From: Streptomyces sp. R28
Lineage (GTDB): Bacteria > Actinomycetota > Actinomycetes > Streptomycetales > Streptomycetaceae
Direction of reading: 5' to 3'
Length of the DNA stretch: 64,000 nucleotides
Assembly: GCF_041052385.1 (NCBI RefSeq)
Contig: NZ_CP163439.1
Location: forward strand, 3,647,001 to 3,711,000
This document shows positions 9,789-18,177 of this stretch, piece after piece (the first letter of the stretch is position 1; each line of letters begins with the position of its first letter). The notes beneath the pieces were generated by a model, which had not been told where the DNA came from, searched no databases, and worked only from the letters and a program-made list of their open reading frames with translations. The position numbers and the translations under genes are program-made.

Positions 9789-10983
9789 CCTCACGCGAGG
9801 CCCTCAGCATCCGCCGCGCCTTGCGCACCGCCCGCCGCAGGAACGAGTCCGCGCCGCCCTCCCGATAGCCGGGGAAGGCGCGGGCCTCGCGCGGTGTGGC
9901 GAGGTACACGGAGTCGGGTATCCCCGCCGCCGCGTCCCGGAAGTGCGGGTAGGCGAGGTAGACACGGCGGCCCTTCTTCTCCAGGAGGGCCGCCGGCTGC
10001 TTCTTGGCCTTGATGAACTCCACGACGGGCAGCAGGAGTTCGGGGCGCCGCTCGGCGACCAGGTGCAGTCGCAGGCGCTCCTCGACCTTGAGGCGGCGGG
10101 CGATGTCCGGCGTCCAGTGCGCGTCCATCAGGGGCCCCGCCAGTTCGAGCTTGTGCTGCCTGACCTGCTCGCTGTCCTTGGCGTACTTGGGCCCGAACTG
10201 CGGCAGCAGGGTGATGAGGAAGGGGCGGACCATGAGCAGGTCGCGCCGGTCGCCGGCGGGCACGTGCTCGGCTATCAGGTTCATCAGGGCGCGCGCGGAG
10301 TCGAAGCGCAGGGCGTAACCGCCGCTCTTCGTCACGTGCTTGCCGTCGTCACGGCCCACCAGGTAGTAGCAGGTATGGTCGGCGACCACCGAGACGCCGT
10401 CCGCCCGCAGATAGGCCTCCATCGTGAACAGCGCGTCCTCGCCGGTCCACAGGGACTCGTCGAAGCGCATGTGGTGCCGGGTCAGCAGTTCGCGGCGGAA
10501 CAGCTTCTGCGCGCTCAGCGTGAACTTGATGTTGGAGGAGAAGACGTCGGTCCGGTCCAGCGTCTTGCCCCACATCGACTTCGGCGCGGTGCGGTTGACG
10601 CCCTCGACGCGGCCGAGGACGACGTCCGTGCCGTTCTTGTCGCCCATCGCGACCATGCGCTCCAGGGCCTCGGGGCCCAGCCGGTCGTCGGCGTCCAGGA
10701 AGAAGACGTAGCGCCCGGCCGCCTTCCCCAGGCCGACGTTGCGCGGACCGCTGGGGCCACCGGAGTTGTCCTGCCGGATCACGGTCACCGGCATGGGCGC
10801 GCGGGCCGCGAACTCCTCCAGGTACTCCCCCGTGCCGTCCGTCGAGCCGTCGTCCACCGCGATGACCTCGATGCGCCCTGGGTCGATGGTCTGTGCCTCG
10901 ACGGACGCCAGGCACTCGATCAGGTACGGCATCGCTTCGTACGCACCGATGATCACAGTCACATCAGGCTGCGTGACGGTCAC
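9757..10983 (-). CDS. Family 2 glycosyltransferase
   Basis: 408 residues from a GTG with GGGGGA 4 bases upstream. The GT-A fold is clear at the N-terminus: DVTVIIGAYEAMPYLIECLASV, VIAVDDGSTDGTGEYLEEF, DNSGGPSGPRNVGL and the metal-binding FFLDADDRLGPEALERM (DAD at about 97-99). ALFTMEAYLRADGVSVV follows in the acceptor region. There is no transmembrane segment, so it probably works at the inner face of the membrane. It sits between the two TagF-like genes, so it likely glycosylates the polyol-phosphate chain or its linkage unit. Sugar and acceptor cannot be read from the sequence. Confidence 0.9.
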   Translation of the reverse strand: MTVTQPDVTVIIGAYEAMPYLIECLASVEAQTIDPGRIEVIAVDDGSTDGTGEYLEEFAARAPMPVTVIRQDNSGGPSGPRNVGLGKAAGRYVFFLDADDRLGPEALERMVAMGDKNGTDVVLGRVEGVNRTAPKSMWGKTLDRTDVFSSNIKFTLSAQKLFRRELLTRHHMRFDESLWTGEDALFTMEAYLRADGVSVVADHTCYYLVGRDDGKHVTKSGGYALRFDSARALMNLIAEHVPAGDRRDLLMVRPFLITLLPQFGPKYAKDSEQVRQHKLELAGPLMDAHWTPDIARRLKVEERLRLHLVAERRPELLLPVVEFIKAKKQPAALLEKKGRRVYLAYPHFRDAAAGIPDSVYLATPREARAFPGYREGGADSFLRRAVRKARRMLRASREVTQGGRAAPA

Positions 10984-11151
10984 GTTTCCCCCTTGTCGAC
11001 GGGATATTTCCCCCGTATCGCATCATTCGCTACCTGGTAGACGGCTGGGCGTTGCAAGCGGTTGCCTCAGGGCCACGCTTTGGTGAGTCAGATCACAAAA
11101 GGGAACTGACATGGAGTCACGCTATTCGGGCAACGTAAGACGCCCACAAGA

Positions 11152-11194
11152 ACGGCGCGGCCCCCGAGGATCTACTCCTCGGGGGCCGCGCCGT
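11152..11194. terminator. Strong 19-bp terminator hairpin
   Basis: A perfect 19-base stem with a 5-base TCTAC loop, flanked by further pairing (ACGCCCAC before, GTGGGCGT-like after). It lies 24 bases beyond the stop of the TagF-like gene at 11218 and upstream of the glycosyltransferase gene, so it insulates the two minus-strand units. Confidence 0.85.
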
Positions 11195-11217
11195 GGTCTT
11201 GCGGGTGGGCGTGCGGG

Positions 11218-13332
11218 TCAGGCAGTCACATCGTCCTCGGCCGCCGACAACCGCTGCCCGGGTACGGCCGCCAGGTCGCCTTCGGCGGCTCCGGCCGCCG
11301 CCCGTGACTCCTGGCCGACGTTGCGCGCGTCGGCCTTGATCGCGAGGTTCCCCACCGCGGTGTTGAACTGCTCGATGGACGTCGGCTCGTCCGGGCCGAG
11401 CAGGTACCGCTTGAGGTCCCCCCGGTCCTCGGCCAGCGGGTCCGACGCCGGGTCGCGCACGGCGTCCAGCAGGCCGCCCAGCTCGGCGGCGCTGTTGGAC
11501 AGGATCGTCGCCGCGCGCACCGCGGTGTTCTGCCGCTTGAACTCCTCCACGCCCAGTTCGGCGGAGTCCGTGACGGCGTACGGCTTGCCGCTGGCGATGA
11601 AGTCGGAGACCACGCTGGAGATGTCGGAGACCATCGCGTCGGAGACGTTGAAGCAGTCGTACAGGCGCGGCTCGGCGCCCGTGATGACGCGGTGCTCGTA
11701 GCTGCCGAAGGAGCGCCAGTACGCGGTGTTCCACTCGGCGCGCAGCCGGGCGATCTCCTCGTGCTTGGCGACGTCGACCAGGCCGTCGCGGGTGGCCTCG
11801 GCCTCGTCACCCTTGCTGTTGCCGCTGCCCTTGCCCTTGCCCTTGCCGGACAGTTCGGCGAGGCGGGCCTCGATGCGGGCGAGCTCGGCCTTGGCGGCGG
11901 TCTGCGCGGCGGCGTCGGCCGTGAAGCGCGGGTCGGTGGCACGCTCGGTGGCGGCCTGCTGGACCAGCGCGGTGATCCGCTGGTGGGCGGCCTTGGCCTC
12001 GGCGCTGACGGTGCCGGTGAAGGGGTGCGGCTTGTACAGCACGCGGACCGGCGGGTCGGCCGTCACCAGCTTCTTCACGATGTTCTCGCCGGCCAGAACG
12101 ATCGAGGTGTTGCCGGGGTTGCCGTCCCAGCCCTCCCAGGTGGGGGCGTAGAGAACAGTCGGGATCCGTCCCTCCGGCGTGCCCTGCCAGGTCTGGATCG
12201 GCGCCAGCTGGGGGCGGCCGACCTCGACGATGTCCTCGTCGCGGACACCGACGTCGGCGATGGCGTACCGGTCGCGGCCCGCGCGCCCGGCGGTCCACAC
12301 CTCGTCGTAGACCTTGCTGTACGGGTTGACGCTGGCCAGCTTGTCGCTGTCGCCGTGGCCTATGAAGACGTGCTTCATGGTGGGGACACGCAGCAGGTGG
12401 ATGTTCTTGCCGACGTTCGCCGCGTACAGCGCGACGCGCACGTTGGACAGGTCCAGGTTCATCAGGTGCACGCCGCCGGGCACACAGACGACGGGGACCG
12501 TGGTGGGCGCCAGGTTGTTCAGGATGACCCGCTCGCGCAGGATGATCAGCGGCTTGGAGTCCAGCTGCTCCATGGTCTCCAGCCACATGTTGACCTGGTA
12601 CGCGGAGTCCTTGGAGCCGGAGAAGTACAGCACCGTCTCGGGCCGGTACTCGGCCAGCCAGTCGTCGACGGCGGCCAGGACGATGTCGGCCTTCGGCGGG
12701 ACCTTCCGACCGCGGACGTAGGGCACGAGCGCCACCACGTACAGGCAGCCCACGCCCACCGTGACGCCGATGCCGATGAAGCCGGCCACGGCCGACTCCA
12801 GGGCCGCCGAGACGAGGATGCCCGCGACGGCCGCCAGGTCGAGGTGCAGCATCTTCTCCGCGGAGCGGTGCAGCAGCCTGCGCGGCGGGGCGTCCGGGAT
12901 GCGGATGCGCGAGGCGAGGTCGATGTTGCGGGTGGCGACCGGCATACGGCGACGGTTGCGGATCAGGGTGACCAGCGCGCCGTGCGGGGCCTGGAGGCCG
13001 TAGAACGCTATGAAGCAGGCGATCGCACCGTAGTAGATCAGGTCGTCCGCGAAACCGAGCCGGGCCAGCAGCAGGATCAGCAGCAGTTGTCTGATCAGGA
13101 AGCGGATCGACAGACCGGCCCGGACCTTGCTCAGGCGGTTGACCAGATAGCTGCTCTTGCGGTGCAGATAGTGGTCCGCCAGGTACGTCACGGCGGCCGC
13201 GGCCGCGAAGGCGGGAACGCTCGGGACGAGCGCGGCCAGCATGAGCGCCGGGAAGCCCAGGATCATGAGGGCCGCCGCGGCCAGCTCGGCCGGGCTGCCC
13301 ACCCGGGCGACGCGAATAGCGGTGGATATCAC
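11218..13332 (-). CDS. TagF-like CDP-glycerol/ribitol phosphotransferase, membrane anchored
   Basis: 704 residues from a GTG. Hydrophobic helices fill about 15-55, 80-125 and 165-205, then the PF04464 catalytic domain follows with HGDSDK (326-331), YAPTWEGWDGN, LYKPHPFTG and VSDISSVVSDFIASGKPYAV. Between the two histidine motifs and the final part lies a charged, Lys/Gly-rich insert (GKGKGKGSGNSKGDEAEATR). The layout is the same as the 682-residue protein at 7740-9788, so the polymer may need two polymerases or a primase and a polymerase. It lies 117 bases downstream of the CDP-ribitol synthase on the same strand, which could supply its substrate directly. Confidence 0.88.
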   Translation of the reverse strand: MISTAIRVARVGSPAELAAAALMILGFPALMLAALVPSVPAFAAAAAVTYLADHYLHRKSSYLVNRLSKVRAGLSIRFLIRQLLLILLLARLGFADDLIYYGAIACFIAFYGLQAPHGALVTLIRNRRRMPVATRNIDLASRIRIPDAPPRRLLHRSAEKMLHLDLAAVAGILVSAALESAVAGFIGIGVTVGVGCLYVVALVPYVRGRKVPPKADIVLAAVDDWLAEYRPETVLYFSGSKDSAYQVNMWLETMEQLDSKPLIILRERVILNNLAPTTVPVVCVPGGVHLMNLDLSNVRVALYAANVGKNIHLLRVPTMKHVFIGHGDSDKLASVNPYSKVYDEVWTAGRAGRDRYAIADVGVRDEDIVEVGRPQLAPIQTWQGTPEGRIPTVLYAPTWEGWDGNPGNTSIVLAGENIVKKLVTADPPVRVLYKPHPFTGTVSAEAKAAHQRITALVQQAATERATDPRFTADAAAQTAAKAELARIEARLAELSGKGKGKGSGNSKGDEAEATRDGLVDVAKHEEIARLRAEWNTAYWRSFGSYEHRVITGAEPRLYDCFNVSDAMVSDISSVVSDFIASGKPYAVTDSAELGVEEFKRQNTAVRAATILSNSAAELGGLLDAVRDPASDPLAEDRGDLKRYLLGPDEPTSIEQFNTAVGNLAIKADARNVGQESRAAAGAAEGDLAAVPGQRLSAAEDDVTA

Positions 13333-13377
13333 GGAGAACCTGCTCAGGGAGAGGGGCCGGTCTGAGGGGCTAAGGAC

Positions 13378-13424
13378 TCAGGCCCCTGTGAATTCTTCGT
13401 GAACGAAGAATCGCAGAGGCCTGA
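13378..13424 (-). other. AT-containing hairpin between CDP-ribitol synthase and TagF-like gene
   Basis: A near-perfect 22-bp stem: TCAGGCC pairs with GGCCTGA outside, and ATTCTTCGT with ACGAAGAAT inside around a 2-base loop, with one bulge. It occupies most of the gap between two minus-strand genes. There is no T-run after it, so it may attenuate transcription or stabilise a processed end rather than simply terminate. Confidence 0.6.
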
Positions 13425-13449
13425 ATTCCATAAGGCTATTAGCTGTTGA

Positions 13450-14949
13450 TTATGCCACGCCGTCCTGGCGGTCCAGAACACTGGCCAGCGCCTGCTCGAA
13501 GCCGGACGCCTTTCCGGCGGGCGCCGTCGGGTCCTGCTGGCGGACGTCGATGACATGGCCGGTCAGCTCGGAGAGCAGCACGTCGAGGGAGGTCCGGGCC
13601 ACGGCCTCGGAGGAGAGCAGGCTGCCCGCGGGCTCCTGGCCGAAGGCCTTGGTGCGCATCGGGGTGGCCGTGCGCTCCGGGTTGATGCAGTTGACGCGGA
13701 CGCCGTCGCCGGCCCATTCGTCGGACAGGGCCTGGGTGAGGTTCACCATGGCGGCCTTGGTCGAGGAGTACAGGCTGTACTCGGCGCGACCGCGGGTGTA
13801 GCTGCTGGAGGTGTACAGCAGCAACTGGCCCTTGGTCTCGGACAGGTACTTGTACGAGGAGCGCGCGATCTGCACCGGGGCGAGGTAGTTGACCTTCAGC
13901 GCCTCCTCGATGGTGGCGTTGTCGGTCTCGGCGAGCTTGCCGATGCGCAGCACACCGGCGGTGTTGACGACGTAGTCAATGCGCCCGGTCTCGGCGTACG
14001 CCTTGGACAGCGCGTCGTCGACTTCCTCCGGGTTCTCCACGTGGGTGCCGGTGGTGGAGCGGCCCAGCGCGTACACCTTGGCGCCGTAGGACTCGGCGAG
14101 CTCGGCGATGTCCTTGCCGATGCCGTAGGAGCCGCCGAAGACGACGAAGGTCTTGCCGGTGAGCAGCTGGCGGTAGGCCTCCTCGCTCACCTGCTCGGGA
14201 GCGGCGGTGGAGGCCAGCTGGAAGAGCTTGTCGGCGATGAAGACGTCGACGGGCTGAGTGACCTTCATGTTGTACTCGTCACCCGCGACGACGTGGATCG
14301 GCACGTCCGGCAGGTACTTGAGCACGACGGAGCAGTCGTCCGTGGCCTGGAAGTTGGGGTCACCGGCGGCGACCTCGTAGGCCCGCTTGATCGTGGACAG
14401 CTTGAACGCCTGCGGCGTCTGGCCGCGGCGCAGCCGGGAGCGGTCCGGGATCTCGGTGATGAACTCGCCGTCCTCGCCGTGGGTGCGGGTCACGATGATG
14501 GTGTCCGCGGACGGGATGGCGACGTCGACGGCCTGGAAGCGCTCCAGCGCCACGACACAGTCGTCGATCACTCGCTGTGACAGCAGCGGGCGCACGGCGT
14601 CGTGGAAGAGGACGTTCAGGTCCTCGCCCTCGGCCAGGCCCTCGCCGAGGGCGTCGATGGCGCGCTCGGTCGTCTCGTTCCGGGTCGAGCCGCCCTCGAT
14701 GATCTTCTTGACCTTCGTGAACCCGGCCTTGGCGACGATCTTCTCGATGTCCGGCACATAACCGGGCGCCATCAGCACGATGATGTCGTCGATCGAGTCG
14801 GCGTTCTCGAAGGTGGTCAGCGTGTGCTCGATGACTGCCTTGCCGGCGATCTTCAGCAGCTGCTTGGGGATCGACAGACCCACCCGCTGACCGGTACCAC
14901 CGGCCAGGATCACTGCGGTGGTACGGGGCTTGGCTATGTGCTGGGACAC
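13450..14949 (-). CDS. Fused cytidylyltransferase and short-chain reductase (CDP-ribitol synthesis, Bcs1/TarIJ-like)
   Basis: 499 residues from the GTG at 14949, chosen because AAGGTAGG precedes it; the frame extends to 14994 without support. Residues about 8-235 are an IspD/TarI-type nucleotidyltransferase (VILAGGTGQRVGLSIPKQLL, GGSTRNETTERAI, FHDAVRPLL). Residues about 260-480 are an SDR reductase with a glycine-rich nucleotide loop (FGGSYGIGKDIAEL) and the Tyr-x3-Lys catalytic pair in YSSTKAAM. Haemophilus Bcs1 has this fusion: it reduces ribulose-5-phosphate and activates ribitol-5-phosphate with CTP to CDP-ribitol. The neighbouring TagF-like genes fit this. An IspD role is unlikely given the fusion and context. 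Confidence 0.88.
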   Translation of the reverse strand: MSQHIAKPRTTAVILAGGTGQRVGLSIPKQLLKIAGKAVIEHTLTTFENADSIDDIIVLMAPGYVPDIEKIVAKAGFTKVKKIIEGGSTRNETTERAIDALGEGLAEGEDLNVLFHDAVRPLLSQRVIDDCVVALERFQAVDVAIPSADTIIVTRTHGEDGEFITEIPDRSRLRRGQTPQAFKLSTIKRAYEVAAGDPNFQATDDCSVVLKYLPDVPIHVVAGDEYNMKVTQPVDVFIADKLFQLASTAAPEQVSEEAYRQLLTGKTFVVFGGSYGIGKDIAELAESYGAKVYALGRSTTGTHVENPEEVDDALSKAYAETGRIDYVVNTAGVLRIGKLAETDNATIEEALKVNYLAPVQIARSSYKYLSETKGQLLLYTSSSYTRGRAEYSLYSSTKAAMVNLTQALSDEWAGDGVRVNCINPERTATPMRTKAFGQEPAGSLLSSEAVARTSLDVLLSELTGHVIDVRQQDPTAPAGKASGFEQALASVLDRQDGVA

Positions 14950-15130
14950 AGGTGACCTACCTTGTGGCGACTGGGAACTTCGAAATGGTCCCACTTGGGG
15001 TTACCGCAGTGCAAGGTGAGCGCCCCCGGCTGCATATGTGCGCGCAACCTGTCATTCACCTTGTACGCATGGTCATTGTCGAGGGGCCCTCCGGGCGCCC
15101 TGTTGAATTGCTGTGAGTAACCGCACAGGG

Positions 15131-16339
15131 TCACCGAAGCCGTAGCCGCTTGAGGCAGCGGTGGCCGAGGACCCGCACGAGTTCCGTCGAAGACGTCTGG
15201 TGGACAGTACGCGACTTGGCGGCCGCGGTGTGCCGCACGGGCGCGGCCGCCGCGGCGGCGAGGGCTCCGTACAGCGCCTGTGCGGCGGCCTCGGGGGCGA
15301 TGCGCGGCTCCGTGTCGGCTCGCGGCGCGGGCTTCTGCACGACGGACAGCTGCACGGCGGACAAAAGGCGCATGTCGCCGAGGATTCGCACCCCCGCCCT
15401 CCCGACACTCTCCGCCATCTCCGCGCCGATCTCGGCGGCCGCCTCGACGGCCCACTGCGGGGTGCAGATCTTCACGTCGCCGGGACCGGGAGTGCACGCG
15501 TTCTTCATATGCATCACGGCGCCGTTCCGGACGAGCTGTGAATAGAGCTCCTCGGGCAGTTCATCGGCGCGGAATTCCTTATTAAGATTCCGCAGCATTT
15601 CGGTCTCGGCGAGGGTGAGCGAGCGATTCGCCGCATCGGGAACGGGCCGCAGAAGGTGTGCGGGCAGTCCGAGCAGCGTCTCGAAGGTGCGCATCAGGCC
15701 CTCCCGGTCCCGGTCGTCGACCACGACGACGGTGACCCGTTCCGGTCCGGCCACCCGGACCCAGCGCTGGACCAGCCGGTCGTGCCGGTGGCGGAGCCAG
15801 AAGCTGGGGTTGGGCTTGTCGTACGGCGGCTTCCTGAGCATGTGCTGCAGCCAGTCCTCGTAGCCCATGCGCAGGCCGTTCTGCACGTACTGCTGCCGCT
15901 GCGAGGGCATGATCCGCGCCAGCGGGCGCAGCGTGACCAGGACGTGTACGCGGTCGCCGCCGAGCTGCTCGACGATCCGCTGAATCGTCTCGTCGTCGGG
16001 GGCGTCGGCGAAGAACTCGCTGCTGATCACCGACGTGCGCCGGCCCGTGGCGCGCACCTGCTCCAGCAGCCGGCCCCAGTGCCGCTCGGTGGGCGCGGTG
16101 TCGCCCATCATCCCGGTGCGGGCGCAGGCGGCCAGGACCGCCTCCATGGGGTGCCGGGTGGTGGCCGGCCACTCGACGCCGTGCCGGGCCATCTCGTCCT
16201 TCGCCGCGAACAGCGCGCCCTGGATCGAGGTGGTGCCCGTCTTGTGCGGGCCGATGTGCAGCAGGCGGGTCCCGGTGGGCAGCGGGGTGATCACGCCGCC
16301 GTCGGCCGCGGGTTCATCTCTCGTACAGTCCGTCTCCAT
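15131..16339 (-). CDS. Sulfotransferase-like P-loop protein
   Basis: 402 residues from the ATG at 16339 (METDCTRDEPA). A GTG-initiated frame 78 bases longer exists, but its extra residues look non-coding. The N-terminal RLLHIGPHKTGTTSIQGALF matches the 5'-phosphosulfate-binding loop of PAPS-dependent sulfotransferases. RTSVISSEFFADAP and HVLVTLRPLARIMPSQRQQYVQNGL fit the family's second, 3'-phosphate-binding region. The C-terminal 100 residues are Ala/Arg-rich and basic. There is no signal peptide or transmembrane segment. Between phoD and the CDP-ribitol synthase on the same strand, it could modify the surface polymer or its sugar. Substrate and activity are unproven. Confidence 0.72.
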   Translation of the reverse strand: METDCTRDEPAADGGVITPLPTGTRLLHIGPHKTGTTSIQGALFAAKDEMARHGVEWPATTRHPMEAVLAACARTGMMGDTAPTERHWGRLLEQVRATGRRTSVISSEFFADAPDDETIQRIVEQLGGDRVHVLVTLRPLARIMPSQRQQYVQNGLRMGYEDWLQHMLRKPPYDKPNPSFWLRHRHDRLVQRWVRVAGPERVTVVVVDDRDREGLMRTFETLLGLPAHLLRPVPDAANRSLTLAETEMLRNLNKEFRADELPEELYSQLVRNGAVMHMKNACTPGPGDVKICTPQWAVEAAAEIGAEMAESVGRAGVRILGDMRLLSAVQLSVVQKPAPRADTEPRIAPEAAAQALYGALAAAAAAPVRHTAAAKSRTVHQTSSTELVRVLGHRCLKRLRLR

Positions 16340-16450
16340 GGTCAGAGGACGGTAAGAGAGCTTCCTGAGACTGTGCTGAGAGTGACCTGGGACACGGATG
16401 AGTCCCAGGTCCCCCACCAGGTGTTACGGGAGTCACCAGAGCGACAGGAG

Positions 16451-18010
16451 CTACACGACCTCGACGCCCGGCTCTCCCGCCTCGACCCGCAGGTTCGCCA
16501 GTGTGCTCGGCGTAGCCGTCTGCTGGCGCACCGTGTCCACGATCCGCACCTGCGCGTCGATGCCGTCACGGCGGATGTCGAAGAGGTGGTAGCCGCGGTG
16601 GGCATCGAGCAGCTTCCAGTGCGGGTTGTCCGGCACGCGCGGGTCCCACTCCTGGTGGAAGGCGGCCTGGTCCTGGTCGCCGTTGCTGGAGATGGACGTC
16701 CCCACGAACTCGGCGCCCACGACGTCGGACTCCGGGTCTGCGTAGTCCTCCTTGAGGTCGCTGATCATGGTCAGGTGACGATCGCCGGTGAACACGACCG
16801 GGTTGCGGACCTGCTTCAACTCCTGCATCAGGGCGTCTCGTTCGACCTGGTAGCCGTCCCAGGCGTCGTAGTACCAGAGCTTGCCCTCGCCGACCTGGAG
16901 GTCGGTCTCGGCCATCATGATCTGCGAACCGATCATGTTCCAGCGGGCCGGCGAGTCGTGCAGCCCGTCGATCAGCCACTGCTTCTGCTCGGCGCCGAGC
17001 ATGGTGAGCGCGGGGTCCTGGGCGCCTTCCTGGCTGGTGGCCTGGTCGCTGCGGTACTGCCGGGTGTCCAGCACGCTGAGCCGGGCCAGCCGGCCGAACT
17101 CCAGGCGGCGGTACATCTGGATGTGCGGACCCGTAGGGATGGCGCTCGCGCGGACCGGCATGTGCTCGTAGTACGCCTGGTAGGCCGCGGCCAGCCGGGC
17201 CACGAACGCGTCGTGCGGCTGCTTGCCCGGATCCTGCGGGATCTCGCCGGCGAAGTCGTTGTCGACCTCGTGGTCGTCGAAGGTGACCACCCAGGGCGCG
17301 TTCGCGTGCATCGCGGCGAGGTCCGGGTCGGTGCGGTACTGGGCGTACCGGTTGCGGTACTGGACCAGGCTGTACGGCTCACCCGTGCCCTCGTGCCGGC
17401 GCACGCCCGTCGCCGACGGCGTCGACTCGTAGATGTAGTCGCCGACGAAGAGAACGAAGTCGGGGTCCTGGGCCAGCATGTCGGCGTACGGCGTGAAGTA
17501 GCCGTGCTGCCAGTTCTGGCAGGAGGCCAGCGCCATGCGCAGTCGGCCGCCGGAGCTGTGCGGGTGGGGCGCGGTGCGGGTGCGGCCGGTGGGCGAGAGC
17601 TGGCCGCTCGCGCGGAAGCGGTACCAGTACGTGCGGCCGGGGCGCAGCCGCCGTACGTCCACGTGGACGCTGTGTCCCAGCTCGGGCCGGGCCTGGGCGA
17701 CACCGCGGCGCACCGGCTTTCTGAACCGCTCGTCCTCGGCGAGCTCCCACTCGACCGACACCACCTGGTCGGGCATGCCCCCGCCGTTCAGCGGGTCCGG
17801 GGCAAGGCGCGTCCACAGCACGATGCCGTCGGGAAGCGGGTCACCGGAGGCGACACCGAGGCTGAACACGCCTTCGGGCAGCGGTGTTTCGGCGGCTCGG
17901 GCGACGGTCGGCAGCCACAGCTGGGCGGAGGCCGCGGCGCCGAGCACCGCGGCGCCCGCGGTCAGAAAGCGACGTCGGTCGGGCGATACGGATCCGGAAA
18001 CACCGGTCAT
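16451..18010 (-). CDS. phoD: PhoD-type alkaline phosphatase/phosphodiesterase, Tat-exported
   Basis: 519 residues from the ATG at 18010, which has GGGAG 7 bases upstream. A Tat signal is visible (SPDRRRFLTAGAAVLGAAASA, cleavage near VARAAE). A PhoD N-terminal beta domain follows (VFSLGVASGDPLPDGIVLWTRL), then the calcium/iron-dependent metallophosphoesterase core: LASCQNWQHG, FVLFVGDYIYE, VTFDDHEVDNDFAGE, MIGSQIMMAETD and FTGDRHLTM. Bacillus PhoD degrades wall teichoic acids. The position beside TagF-like and CDP-ribitol genes suggests turnover of the same polymer. I see no PHO box in the 170 bases upstream, so phosphate control is not evident. Confidence 0.9.
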   Translation of the reverse strand: MTGVSGSVSPDRRRFLTAGAAVLGAAASAQLWLPTVARAAETPLPEGVFSLGVASGDPLPDGIVLWTRLAPDPLNGGGMPDQVVSVEWELAEDERFRKPVRRGVAQARPELGHSVHVDVRRLRPGRTYWYRFRASGQLSPTGRTRTAPHPHSSGGRLRMALASCQNWQHGYFTPYADMLAQDPDFVLFVGDYIYESTPSATGVRRHEGTGEPYSLVQYRNRYAQYRTDPDLAAMHANAPWVVTFDDHEVDNDFAGEIPQDPGKQPHDAFVARLAAAYQAYYEHMPVRASAIPTGPHIQMYRRLEFGRLARLSVLDTRQYRSDQATSQEGAQDPALTMLGAEQKQWLIDGLHDSPARWNMIGSQIMMAETDLQVGEGKLWYYDAWDGYQVERDALMQELKQVRNPVVFTGDRHLTMISDLKEDYADPESDVVGAEFVGTSISSNGDQDQAAFHQEWDPRVPDNPHWKLLDAHRGYHLFDIRRDGIDAQVRIVDTVRQQTATPSTLANLRVEAGEPGVEVV

Positions 18011-18125
18011 CGGCGAACTCCCCTGTCTCGCTGGCCTCTTGGACACTTCGGATGCTCACGCCCGTGGGCGGTCTGGCTGCTGAACTGCGAGCTGCGCGTG
18101 CATGACAAATAGGGAGACAACAGAA

Positions 18126-18167
18126 GACCCGTTGCGGCACGGGAACGTGCCCTTGCCACAACGGGTC
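18126..18167 (-). terminator. Terminator after first FG-GAP gene
   Basis: A two-part hairpin: GACCCGTTG pairs with CAACGGGTC outside, and GGCACG with CGTGCC around GGAA inside. It starts 11 bases beyond the stop of the minus-strand FG-GAP gene and separates it from phoD. Confidence 0.75.
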
Positions 18168-18177
18168 CGGCGGTCGA

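Noticed and set aside
13450..14200. Separate IspD for isoprenoid synthesis
   Set aside because: The cytidylyltransferase domain is fused to a reductase and sits in a polymer locus, which fits CDP-ribitol synthesis better than MEP-pathway IspD.
18011..18120. PHO box upstream of phoD
   Set aside because: No GTTCACC-type direct repeats are seen in this stretch.
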